Assembly: GCA_040902445.1 (NCBI GenBank)
Contig: JBBDXJ010000297.1
Span: forward strand, 1 to 64,000
Direction of reading: 5' to 3'
Source of the DNA: Chryseosolibacter sp040902445
GTDB taxonomy: Bacteria > Bacteroidota > Bacteroidia > Cytophagales > Cyclobacteriaceae
Length of the DNA: 64,000 nt
The notes beneath the pieces were generated by a model. The model saw nothing but the letters and a program-made list of their open reading frames with translations, made no database searches and was not told the origin of the DNA. Positions 51,855-61,364 of the stretch are shown here, one piece after another (position 1 is the stretch's first letter; every line of letters starts with the position of its first letter). The position numbers and the translations under genes are program-made.

Positions 51855-52334
51855 ATGAAAAACTCCAAATTAACGCACGTGGATTCGTCGGGTAATCCTT
51901 CGATGGTAGACGTTTCTGAAAAACTGGTCACGAAGCGCATGGCCAGGGCGCAAGCGGTTGTGAATGTTGGTCGGGAAATTATCAGCCTGGTCCAGGGAGA
52001 TGAGCTCACCACAAAAAAAGGTCCGGTATTCCAGACGGCCATTCTTGCAGGTATCATGGGAGCAAAAAAGACTTCCGATCTGATCCCGCTGTGTCACCCG
52101 TTAGGGCTGGATGATTGCCAGATAACTATCCGGGCAACGGGAGAAGAAATTGTGATCACTTCCACGGCAACCCTGTGCGCAAAAACCGGTGTCGAGATGG
52201 AAGCGCTTACGGCGGCAACGGTAGCTGCACTTACTATTTATGATATGTGTAAGGCGTTGTCGCATGAAATCGTTATTAAAGAAATCAAATTGCTGGAGAA
52301 AACAGGAGGAAAGAAAGGCTTCAAACTTAAATAG
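51855..52334 (+). CDS. moaC: Cyclic pyranopterin monophosphate synthase MoaC
   Basis: The second step of molybdenum-cofactor synthesis, forming cPMP. The 159-residue protein has MVDVSEK, the LIPLCHPLGLDD motif, AKTGVEMEALTAATVAALTI and the MCKA segment, all typical. Length normal. Confidence 0.97.
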   Translation: MKNSKLTHVDSSGNPSMVDVSEKLVTKRMARAQAVVNVGREIISLVQGDELTTKKGPVFQTAILAGIMGAKKTSDLIPLCHPLGLDDCQITIRATGEEIVITSTATLCAKTGVEMEALTAATVAALTIYDMCKALSHEIVIKEIKLLEKTGGKKGFKLK

Positions 52335-52340
52335 AATAAA

Positions 52341-52367
52341 AAATGTCCCCAGTGTGTGGAGACATTT
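52341..52367. terminator. Bidirectional terminator between moaC and moaE
   Basis: AAATGTC/GACATTT stem with CCCA...TGGA continuing inside; A-run before and T-rich after. Confidence 0.7.
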
Positions 52368-52444
52368 CTGATACAATAATTTGTATGAATAGCCAGCTTC
52401 AAAGGCTACCTGAGGACATAAAAATTTTAACTCTTTATTAATTA

Positions 52445-52876
52445 TCACCTTTGAACCATTGCTCCCGCCGGGCTCGCCGAAATCCATTCTTCACCATCTT
52501 CAAAGACCTCCTTTTTCCAGATCGGCGCTTTTTCTTTGAGGTTGTCGATGATGAACTGACACGCTGCAAAAGAATCCTTCCGATGAGGCGTGGAGACAGC
52601 AATTGCAACAGAAACCTCACCGGGTTTTAATGTACCTATTCTGTGACTGACGGCCCACCCTAACAATCCCCATCGGTGCGAAGCTTCTTCAATTATTTTT
52701 TTGATTTCTGAAACCGCCATAGCTTCATAAGCTTCGTATTCCAGCCACAATACATTTTTGGCGTGAGCCGTATTGCGCACTGTACCGACAAACACATTTA
52801 CTGCACCTGCCCTCAGGCTCGATGCAGTGTCGATGACCTTCTGTACATCAATTGGTTTTTCTGTGATTTTAATCAT
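52445..52876 (-). CDS. moaE: Molybdopterin synthase large subunit MoaE
   Basis: Catalytic subunit of molybdopterin synthase, which transfers sulfur from MoaD to cPMP. The 143-residue protein has GTVRN (about 31-35), SHRIGTLKPGE and HRKDSFAACQFIIDNLKEKA then PIWKKE, typical of MoaE. It lies downstream of moaD on the same strand, 140 bases away. Confidence 0.96.
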   Translation of the reverse strand: MIKITEKPIDVQKVIDTASSLRAGAVNVFVGTVRNTAHAKNVLWLEYEAYEAMAVSEIKKIIEEASHRWGLLGWAVSHRIGTLKPGEVSVAIAVSTPHRKDSFAACQFIIDNLKEKAPIWKKEVFEDGEEWISASPAGAMVQR

Positions 52877-53016
52877 TTGAGATCGGTTGAATGGATTAAA
52901 AGAGAATGAATAAATCTAACGATATAAATAGCAAATATCAAGAACATCCTTACGAACATCACTTAAAATTTCTCAGGTCATCAGGTCGGGCTGGCGGCAT
53001 AGAAAAACCGCCGCTC

Positions 53017-53259
53017 TTATCCGCCGCTTACAGGTGGGATAAGGGCAATTTCATCCGATTCTCCGAGCGGAAGGTTGTCTTCAGCATAGGCGCTGTTGAC
53101 GGCGATCATCAGCGACTTGATCTCAACCAGTTTGGGATAGCGGTTTTTTAAAGCCCGTCGGAGAGATCCAACCGTCTCCCCTTCCAGTTCAAATACCGAT
53201 TCCCTGGCCCCGAGTATATCTTTTGTGATACCAAATGCTTTAATTACGTATCTAGCCAT
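53017..53259 (-). CDS. moaD: Molybdopterin synthase sulfur carrier subunit MoaD
   Basis: An 80-residue ubiquitin-fold protein ending PPVSGG. The terminal Gly-Gly is thiocarboxylated and donates sulfur in the MoaE complex. Length normal. A GGCGG/CCGCC hairpin follows its stop at about 52993-53013. Confidence 0.93.
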   Translation of the reverse strand: MARYVIKAFGITKDILGARESVFELEGETVGSLRRALKNRYPKLVEIKSLMIAVNSAYAEDNLPLGESDEIALIPPVSGG

Positions 53260-53344
53260 GCGGAAGTCTGATAAGGATTTAAGTGATTAAATACAGAAAT
53301 AACTGTGATGTTCCGTATTTTTAAGTCAAAAATAAAGATTAAAT

Positions 53345-53352
53345 TAATTTTG
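53345..53352 (+). promoter_or_regulatory. -7 box for moaA
   Basis: TAATTTTG matches TAnnTTTG exactly, placing the start of the transcript near 53358, 12 bases before the TTG start. The -33 region is only T-rich. Confidence 0.5.
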
Positions 53353-53369
53353 ACCATCAAATAGTCAAT

Positions 53370-54365
<996 letters not shown>

Positions 54366-54413
54366 ATTATCTCAGCTGCTCAATCTTCTTTTAACCTGCA
54401 CTGTTAATACCTG

Positions 54414-55157
54414 ATGGATACTGATCTCACTATTCTGGTCTCATGCTTTTTTATTATAGCGCTGATTTATTCTTCAGTGGGGTTCGGAGGCGGATCAAGT
54501 TACCTGGCTTTACTTGCCGTGATGGGTTTGGATATTGACATCATCCGGCCCGCGGCTTTGATGTGCAATATCATCGTTGTCAGTGGAGGCACGTATATTT
54601 TCTGGAGATCGGGAGCCCTGGATCTAAAAAAGAGTTGGCCTTTCTTATGCGCTAGTATACCCTTCGCTTTTATCGGCGGATTATGGACAATTGAGGATGC
54701 TACATTTTTTTTTATTCTGCTGGGGATTTGCCTCATCATCGCTTCTTTTCTGCTGTGGATCCAATCCGTGCCGCGGGAACGTTACCATTTTAACAATCCT
54801 TTTCTAAATGCAACCCTCGGAGGGGGTATCGGATTTTTATCCGGGATGGTGAGCATCGGGGGAGGAATTTTTCTCTCGCCCATTCTTCACCTGTTGAATT
54901 GGGGCGAGGCAAAAAAAATATCTGCCCTCGCAAGCCTGTTTATCCTCGTGAATTCGATCAGCGGGCTGGCCGGTCAGGTTACCCGAACGCAGGAAATCGA
55001 CTGGAGGGTCATTGGCCCGCTCCTGGTCGCGGTTTTCATCGGAGGCCAGATCGGGTCGCGACTGGGCGCCCGTAAATTCGATCCTCTCTATATTAAAAGA
55101 ATTACTTCCCTTGTGATCTTCATTGCTGCGATCAAGATCCTGAAAGACCATCTGTGA
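54414..55157 (+). CDS. TSUP (TauE/SafE) family permease
   Basis: A 247-residue membrane protein of about eight helices with two halves repeating GFGGGSSYLAL and GMVSIGGGIFLSPIL, diagnostic of TSUP transporters, which handle sulfite, organosulfur compounds or anions. It directly follows moaA, so an oxyanion or sulfur role tied to molybdoenzymes is possible. Confidence 0.88.
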   Translation: MDTDLTILVSCFFIIALIYSSVGFGGGSSYLALLAVMGLDIDIIRPAALMCNIIVVSGGTYIFWRSGALDLKKSWPFLCASIPFAFIGGLWTIEDATFFFILLGICLIIASFLLWIQSVPRERYHFNNPFLNATLGGGIGFLSGMVSIGGGIFLSPILHLLNWGEAKKISALASLFILVNSISGLAGQVTRTQEIDWRVIGPLLVAVFIGGQIGSRLGARKFDPLYIKRITSLVIFIAAIKILKDHL

Positions 55158-55259
55158 AAGAACCGGTCAGACCGGAATCTCTAACCGTTTGAATAATGAA
55201 CTTTTAAATTACCCATTAATCACGTTTACTTCCTATTTTGCGCTACTAATGTACAACGC

Positions 55260-57740
55260 ATGAAGAAAATTGAATTCACCACGCACATTCTTCCCAATGT
55301 CGTAGCCATTGCAGTTTTTTTTATCATCACTATCTTTTTTTTCAATCCCGTTTTTTTTGAAAATAAAACACTGCAGCAAGAGGATATCCAGCAATTCATT
55401 GGCTCCTCGAAAGCGATTGAAGATTATCGCAAAGCAACAGGCGAGGAACCTCTGTGGACGAATTCAATGTTCAGCGGAATGCCCGCTTATCTGATCAGCG
55501 TACAATGGGGTAATCAAGCCATCGCCTACATAAAAAAGGTGATGACCCTCTTGTTGCCACACCCTATCGCTAATATTTTTATTGCCTTTGTGTCTTATTA
55601 TATCATGTTGCTGTGTTTCGGTATCCGGCCCTTCCTTGCTATTGCGGGCGCCATTGCATTCGGTTTATCCTCTTACATGATCGTCGGGCTTGCCGCGGGC
55701 CATAATGGTCGGATCGGCGCAATCGCATTTATGCCTTTAGTCATGGCCGGCATTCACCTTACTTTTACGGGACGACGTATCCTCGGATTTGGACTTACGG
55801 CCGCGGCCATGGCACTTCATCTGCGCGAAAACCACGTTCAGATAACTTATTATCTACTGTTGATTGTACTCGTATATGGATTGATCCGGTTGATTGACGC
55901 AATAAAAAACAGATCGTTCCCTGAATTGTTGAAAGTAGTGGGCGTGCTGGTGCTGGCAGTATTGCTCGGAGCCGGTACTTTCTTCGGGCAGTTCTGGGCA
56001 CTTAAGGAGTACGGCGCTTACTCCACACGCGGCAAATCTGATCTCGCTAGCCCATCCAATCAGGGACAGGAAGACGCGATGGGCATGACAAAAGAATACG
56101 CTTTCGAATTCAGCAACGGAATACTGGAGCCATTTACACTGATGATCCCCAACTTCTACGGGGGAAGCAGTTTTAATTTTCTGGTTTCCGATCGGCAAAG
56201 CGGAGTATATCAGGCTTTGGTGCGTTCGGGAGATCAGCAAAATGCCAACCGACTAGCTAATTTTACAGGGGCATATTGGGGTGATCAACGCATAGCCGTT
56301 CCGTATTACGCCGGCGCTGTCATTATCTTTCTTTTTGTGTTAGGGATCGTTTTCGCTGAAAAAAAGTATGTATGGTGGCTGGTCTCGATCAGTGCGCTTG
56401 GAATCGTGCTCAGCTGGGGTAGTAGTTTTTCAGCCTTCAATTACTTCATGTACGACTACTTCCCGGGTTATAATAATTTCCGGTCAGTGACCTTTACTTT
56501 AATCCTGATACTGTTTGCCATGCCGTTGTTGGGGCTACTGGGCCTTGAACGACTTTTGCTGGCGGGCATGGATAAGAAAGCTAAACACAGGCTACTAATC
56601 ATTTTTGCTTCCACCGGCGGCTTGTGTCTGGTGCTGTGGTTGTTCGCCGGGATATTTAGCTTCACCCGGGAAATGGAGACGCAGCTCCCTGCATGGTTCG
56701 CTGACGCCCTGGCCGACGACAGGAAAAGCCTGTTTCGCGCTGATGCGCTGCGGTCGTTTTTCTTTATCCTCGCTGTATTTTTAGCGATATATTTTGGCGC
56801 GCATAAAAGAGTTTCAGCCATTGGTTTTTATGCATTTTTGATCTTTATCGTGACGGTAGACCTGGCCGTAGTGGACAAACGATACTTCACTGCGGAGAAT
56901 TTTAGACGAACCCGCGATAATACTTTTTTCGCTATCACAGAAGCCGATCAGGAAATTTTAAAAGACAAGTCCTATTACAGGGTCTACAATCTCAGTTATC
57001 TGACGGGAAGCAGCGCAAATACTTTTGGGGAAGCCCGCACCTCCTATTACCACCATTCCATTGGAGGCTACCACGCGGCAAAGATGCGCCGTTACGCGGA
57101 ATTTTACGACTCGTGTATGGTAACCCAGACACAAAAGTTTGTCGAACAGGTTACCCAGGGTAACACCACTTTTGATCTGCCCGCTTTCAACATGCTCAAT
57201 GTTAAATATATTGTCATCGGATCCCAGCGGGAAAACATCTTACCCAACCCATCAGCATATGGCAATGCATGGTTTGTTCAGAAGATCGTCACAACGGGGG
57301 ATGCCGTAGCCGAACTTGAACAAACCTGTTCTGTAAACACCAGGACGACGGCCGTAATCGATACGTCGAAATTCCAGGTGAAAAGTATATCACCAGACAG
57401 TGCAGCTACCATTAGACTGATTGACAGCAGCCCGAAAAATCTAAAATACGAAAGTCAGTCTTCAGGCAACGGACTGGCTGTTTTCTCCGAGATCTATTAC
57501 CCGGGATGGGAAGCTACAATCGACGGTAAAGAAACCACCATCGCAAGGGTTGATTATATCCTTCGGGCGCTGGAAGTTCCCGCCGGAAACCATACTATTG
57601 AATTTACTTTTAAACCAAAACCCTATACGGTTGGAAATAAAGTTACCACCGCTTCCTCCTGGCTGGTGCTCATCGTTCTGGTGGGAAGTATTTACTGGAG
57701 CCTGAGCAATGGCAATGAGATCAGGACGAAGAAAGTTTAG
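55260..57740 (+). CDS. YfhO-like multi-pass membrane protein
   Basis: An 826-residue protein with about 12 transmembrane segments in the N-terminal 550 residues and a C-terminal extracytoplasmic beta domain (YYPGWEATIDGKET ... RALEVPAGNHTIEFTFKP), which is the YfhO signature. Such proteins belong to a GT-C-like glycosyltransferase superfamily and in firmicutes modify lipoteichoic acid; in Bacteroidota the role is unknown. It is monocistronic. Confidence 0.85.
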   Translation: MKKIEFTTHILPNVVAIAVFFIITIFFFNPVFFENKTLQQEDIQQFIGSSKAIEDYRKATGEEPLWTNSMFSGMPAYLISVQWGNQAIAYIKKVMTLLLPHPIANIFIAFVSYYIMLLCFGIRPFLAIAGAIAFGLSSYMIVGLAAGHNGRIGAIAFMPLVMAGIHLTFTGRRILGFGLTAAAMALHLRENHVQITYYLLLIVLVYGLIRLIDAIKNRSFPELLKVVGVLVLAVLLGAGTFFGQFWALKEYGAYSTRGKSDLASPSNQGQEDAMGMTKEYAFEFSNGILEPFTLMIPNFYGGSSFNFLVSDRQSGVYQALVRSGDQQNANRLANFTGAYWGDQRIAVPYYAGAVIIFLFVLGIVFAEKKYVWWLVSISALGIVLSWGSSFSAFNYFMYDYFPGYNNFRSVTFTLILILFAMPLLGLLGLERLLLAGMDKKAKHRLLIIFASTGGLCLVLWLFAGIFSFTREMETQLPAWFADALADDRKSLFRADALRSFFFILAVFLAIYFGAHKRVSAIGFYAFLIFIVTVDLAVVDKRYFTAENFRRTRDNTFFAITEADQEILKDKSYYRVYNLSYLTGSSANTFGEARTSYYHHSIGGYHAAKMRRYAEFYDSCMVTQTQKFVEQVTQGNTTFDLPAFNMLNVKYIVIGSQRENILPNPSAYGNAWFVQKIVTTGDAVAELEQTCSVNTRTTAVIDTSKFQVKSISPDSAATIRLIDSSPKNLKYESQSSGNGLAVFSEIYYPGWEATIDGKETTIARVDYILRALEVPAGNHTIEFTFKPKPYTVGNKVTTASSWLVLIVLVGSIYWSLSNGNEIRTKKV

Positions 57741-57823
57741 CTTTTAGGCGTTGGCCATTGGCTTTTGATAACCAATCAAATTGTTCTTTTTGCTTTCCCC
57801 TCGCGGTTAAACAAGAAGGTAAA

Positions 57824-59095
57824 TTAACCAACACGGCCGTGGTCAGTGGTCTGTGGACCGTTGACGGCATCTATCGCTTCCAGTCTTTTCAGCAAGGGCG
57901 GATGTGAATAATGAAAAAAAACGTACAGAGGATGAGGATAGAGGTTACTCAGGGAGTCAACGGAAAGTTTTTTCAATGCTTCCGATAAAGCTGACCCGCT
58001 AAAGGTTTCGCGCGCATAGGCGTCGGCCTCAAATTCATTTTTGCGGCTGTACATACTCATCAGCAGACCGGTAAGCCCGGATATCGGTGCGAAGAGGATC
58101 GAAAAAGCAATAAGGTTCAGATGGATTGATTGCTGACTTCCTCCCAGCGCCAGGGAAAGGTCGGCGTTGTAAATGATTAGAGACAGGATAAACATGGTAA
58201 AAAATACTTGTATGATGGAAAGGATATAACCCCGGACGATGTGTTTCTTTTTAAAATGTCCTACCTCATGCGCTAGCACCGCTACCAGTTCTTCCGTGGT
58301 ATGTTTTTGAATCAGTGTATCGTAAAGAACAATCTTTTTTTTGCGGCCAATACCCGAAAAAAAGGCATTGGCTTTACTCGAGCGTTTTGAACCGTCAATT
58401 ACAAAAATGTTATCGAGGGGAAAATTGACCCTGGAGGCAAAATGCTGAATTGCAGACTTTAGGTCGCCCTCCGGCAGGGGGGTCAGCTTATTAAATAGGG
58501 GTAGGATGAGCGTTGTATAAAACATATTCATAAAAAGAATAAAGCCGGCAGCGATCAGGGCAAACCATATCCAGAAGTTCGGGCCGATGGAATCAATAAG
58601 ATAGATGAGCAGTGCCAGCAAAGGAGCGCCGATAACCGCAGCCAGGACATATCCTTTTATTTTATCCATAAAAAAAGTGCGGCGCGTGGTGTTATTAAAC
58701 CCGTATTTTTCCTCAATGACGAAAGTGGAATAAAGCTGGAAAGGCAGCGTCAACAGATCGGAAGCCAGCATCAAAATGCCAAAAAATGTAAGTGCCAGAA
58801 GAATGTCGTTTTGAATATGAATGCGGAGCAGGTCGTCAAGCCATCCAAAACCTCCGCTCAGTAACATGCCTATGGAAAGCAAAAAACTGAAAGCGGAAGA
58901 GAGGAACGAAAAGTTAGTCAGGTCTTTGTGATATTCGAGTGATTTAAGATACTTCGCAGGGTCATAAAATGTGGTTACATCATTGGGAATATCGGTCCGA
59001 AGGGCCTTGAGGTTAATATAATCCAATAACTGGTCAAACAGATAACTAAAAGCTGCAATGCCGACAATGATGTATAAAATGGTCTTTGGCTCCAT
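57824..59095 (-). CDS. M48-family membrane zinc protease (Ste24-like)
   Basis: A 423-residue membrane metalloprotease with the CAAX_prenyl_protease N-terminal domain, HEVGH at 276-280 and the third ligand in NEFEADAYA near 353. Length and order are like CAAX prenyl protease 1. In bacteria the substrate is membrane-protein quality control or unknown. The C-terminal 12 residues (NGPQTTDHGRVG) are encoded by repeat-like sequence (GGTCAGTGGTCTGTGG on the + strand), not by conserved protein. Confidence 0.88.
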   Translation of the reverse strand: MEPKTILYIIVGIAAFSYLFDQLLDYINLKALRTDIPNDVTTFYDPAKYLKSLEYHKDLTNFSFLSSAFSFLLSIGMLLSGGFGWLDDLLRIHIQNDILLALTFFGILMLASDLLTLPFQLYSTFVIEEKYGFNNTTRRTFFMDKIKGYVLAAVIGAPLLALLIYLIDSIGPNFWIWFALIAAGFILFMNMFYTTLILPLFNKLTPLPEGDLKSAIQHFASRVNFPLDNIFVIDGSKRSSKANAFFSGIGRKKKIVLYDTLIQKHTTEELVAVLAHEVGHFKKKHIVRGYILSIIQVFFTMFILSLIIYNADLSLALGGSQQSIHLNLIAFSILFAPISGLTGLLMSMYSRKNEFEADAYARETFSGSALSEALKKLSVDSLSNLYPHPLYVFFHYSHPPLLKRLEAIDAVNGPQTTDHGRVG

Positions 59096-59314
59096 AAAGT
59101 CAATGCTACAAAAAAAAAGCAGAAAGCTGAAGCCGAATGCAAAAAGCCCGCCAGTGCGAAGTTACGCCATGCCCCAAGGCTCAGTGTCTAACGTGTACCT
59201 GGGTAACTTTAGAAATTTTTGAGGGACTTATAAGTTTGATAGCTTGCGCACAGATAAGCAGGGATTAAGGGGGAACTTTTGATATTTCGGGGTAGTTTGT
59301 TCAACTATTTTTAC

Positions 59315-59353
59315 TACCTTAGTCGTTCCGAAAAGACTGGGTTTAACAAACCC
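59315..59353 (+). promoter_or_regulatory. Promoter and hairpin of a long leader
   Basis: TACCTTAG (59315-59322, 7 of 8 to TAnnTTTG) precedes the 59449 gene. The predicted leader is about 120 bases and contains GGGTTT/AAACCC (59339-59353) followed by a run ending TTTTTTCC. No known riboswitch is recognised. Confidence 0.35.
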
Positions 59354-59448
59354 TGATACCGGTTTTTTCCCCGCTTATACCCGGATGCTCATAACCAGGT
59401 CGTTATTTGCAGAGAATCTTATATTAATCAATTAAAAAGGTAAAAGTA

Positions 59449-59742
59449 ATGGAGAACATCCGTTTAGGGAAACCCTACAAAGTTAGCGAGCATAAACACA
59501 AACAGTATCATAAACACTATGAAATCCCCATTCAAAGTTGTGTGGTTGTGCCCGTGAAAAAATACGGTGATCAAATTTCCTGTGATCTCCGGTGGAAAGA
59601 TGAATCAGGCGAGACTAAACAACGTGATGATCTGATGTTTAGCAGTGCTTACCTTTTACCGTTGGATGCCATGAAGGATTTTAAATTGTACGACCTTTGG
59701 GAAGATTATAATAAGACGATCACTTCATCGCTGAATCCATAG
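59449..59742 (+). CDS. Small protein of unknown function
   Basis: A 97-residue basic soluble protein (MENIRLGKPYKVSEHKHKQY) with a central beta-like segment (CVVVPVKKYGDQISCDLRW). No family is recognised. It stands alone and is preceded by a 120-base leader. Its stop is followed immediately by a GTGAGTGGTCAGTGAG array. Confidence 0.6.
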   Translation: MENIRLGKPYKVSEHKHKQYHKHYEIPIQSCVVVPVKKYGDQISCDLRWKDESGETKQRDDLMFSSAYLLPLDAMKDFKLYDLWEDYNKTITSSLNP

Positions 59743-59801
59743 CAGTGAGTGGTCAGTGAGGATTTTAGTATCCGGCCTGTGTCCCAGCGCCGAATATTTT
59801 T

Positions 59802-60872
59802 TTAGTGGGCCTTCCTGATCTTTTCCTCGGCCACTTCTTTCTCTGCCTGATCAGCCTGCAATTGCTCCTTTTCATTTTCCTTCGTGTCATGATGATTTAA
59901 ACCTAATTCAACGAGAATGGGAAAATGATCTGAACCCATGGAGGGAAGCCGTTCCAGATTGTTGAGTTGGAAATGTTTTGAGCAGAAGATGTGGTCAAGA
60001 GGCCAGCGCAGAAACCAATAATGAGCGTGAAAAGTATTAAAAAACCCGCGTCCTCTCCGGGGGTCAAGCAAGCCGCTCACCTTCAGGAACAATTCAGTTG
60101 AATAACTCCAGGCAACATCGTTCAGGTCTCCTGCCACGACTACCGGCAGTTTGCAGGCTTTCGCTTCTTTGGCAATTGTCAATATTTCCGCATCCCGTTC
60201 TGTCGACCTGGGATTTTCCTGGGGAACGGGAGGCTGGGGATGAATGCAATACAGGTGGAAAATGTCGCCGGCAGGTAATTTAACCCGCGTATGAATAGAG
60301 GGTATTCCCTCCTCAATGAGAAATTTGACCTTGGGTTCAAGGAGTTCAAGCCTGGAATAAAGCAGCATCCCATAAGTATTTTCCAGTGGTTTCATGACTC
60401 GATACGGATAGTGCTTTTCAAGTGAAACCAGTTGCGATTTCCACCAGAGGTCAGTTTCGACCAGGATAATGATGTCCGGTCTATTTTTTTCAATGCAATC
60501 AAGGCAACGCGCAACGTCGCGATTGTCCTGGTAAACATTGCACACCAGTAACTTGAAGTATTTGTCTTTAGTTGGAATCTTTTGCCTTTTCATCTGCGCC
60601 TTGGCAAGAATCGTATACGGGAAGACCTGATAAAACAAATACAGCGAATTGGCACCGAGCAGGCAGGTAAAAATGATGGAATGCTTTTCATCCCAGTCAG
60701 CTACTAAAAGAAAAAAGATCAAAAGGATAACATTGATCACCAGTTTTTGAGCCCGGGGATACTCAAACACCCGGAACATCCAGTTATCATTTCGGATCAA
60801 GGGGACCAGACTTACCGCAATGATAAAATAACCTAGAATATAGATGACTATCTGACTTATATGCGATACCAT
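59802..60872 (-). CDS. Membrane-anchored endonuclease/exonuclease/phosphatase-family enzyme
   Basis: Three N-terminal transmembrane helices (about 5-80) precede an EEP domain: LLVCNVYQDN, LVETDLWWK, YCIHPQPPVP, VVAGDLNDVAWS and GSDHFPILVEL, covering the metal and catalytic residues. Such proteins are phosphodiesterases or phospholipase-like. The C-terminus is a charged helix (KEQLQADQAEKEVAEEK). A terminator follows the upstream gene, so this is monocistronic. Confidence 0.85.
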   Translation of the reverse strand: MVSHISQIVIYILGYFIIAVSLVPLIRNDNWMFRVFEYPRAQKLVINVILLIFFLLVADWDEKHSIIFTCLLGANSLYLFYQVFPYTILAKAQMKRQKIPTKDKYFKLLVCNVYQDNRDVARCLDCIEKNRPDIIILVETDLWWKSQLVSLEKHYPYRVMKPLENTYGMLLYSRLELLEPKVKFLIEEGIPSIHTRVKLPAGDIFHLYCIHPQPPVPQENPRSTERDAEILTIAKEAKACKLPVVVAGDLNDVAWSYSTELFLKVSGLLDPRRGRGFFNTFHAHYWFLRWPLDHIFCSKHFQLNNLERLPSMGSDHFPILVELGLNHHDTKENEKEQLQADQAEKEVAEEKIRKAH

Positions 60873-60935
60873 TTGTTGATCCGAAGTGTGATAGTCTTTA
60901 TATACCTTAATGTAGAAAACCCCCCTAAACTAAAA

Positions 60936-60970
60936 CAACAGATGAGCCACCTCCCTGGCTGCATCTGTTG
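60936..60970 (-). terminator. Rho-independent terminator
   Basis: CAACAGATG/CATCTGTTG (9 bp) extended by AGCC/GGCT with one bulge, followed on the - strand by TTTTAGTTT. It ends the small 61015-61209 gene. Confidence 0.75.
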
Positions 60971-61014
60971 ATCAAGCAATGGTGATTAACCGTTGATTTT
61001 ATGCTTGAGGGACA

Positions 61015-61209
61015 TTAGGTCCCCCTGATTTCCCGTGTTATCTCGGCTGCGCTTTTTTTAGATATCCCCAGGGTTTCAAAATCAACGTGTATCCTTTCCA
61101 TTTCCATATTAGGATTACTAACATCGTTTCTTTCGGGGAACCCAACGTGCAGCTCCGGAAAATCATTGCGTCTTTTATTCCGCTTGATATTTATCTTGTC
61201 ATTTTGCAT
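61015..61209 (-). CDS. Small protein of unknown function
   Basis: A 64-residue charged protein (MQNDKINIKRNKRRND, ending AAEITREIRGT). I do not recognise it. Support comes from a likely -7 box (TAGGTTTA on the - strand near 61226, close to TAnnTTTG) 10-20 bases before the ATG and a clear terminator after the stop. Confidence 0.5.
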   Translation of the reverse strand: MQNDKINIKRNKRRNDFPELHVGFPERNDVSNPNMEMERIHVDFETLGISKKSAAEITREIRGT

Positions 61210-61226
61210 ACGTCTGTAGTTTAAAC

Positions 61227-61364
61227 CTACCGTTGTTTTTTAACCAACGCTACCTGGTACTGATAAAATTGCATGCCATAACGGCTTTGGTGAATAAACT
61301 TTGCCAACGGTAATTCATCGATAAATCCGATAAAATCGTGCGGAGCTAATTCTACAAGGACAAT
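61227..61364 (-). pseudogene. 3' fragment of an unidentified gene
   Basis: On the - strand the codons ending at TAG (61227-61229) read ELAPHDFIGFIDELPLAKFI, then HQSRYGMQFYQYQVALVKKQ and R, with protein-like composition and the right register. No start codon is available before the argH stop, which it overlaps. It looks like the C-terminus of a larger protein, perhaps a methyltransferase, whose rest has been lost; I cannot identify it. Confidence 0.5.
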
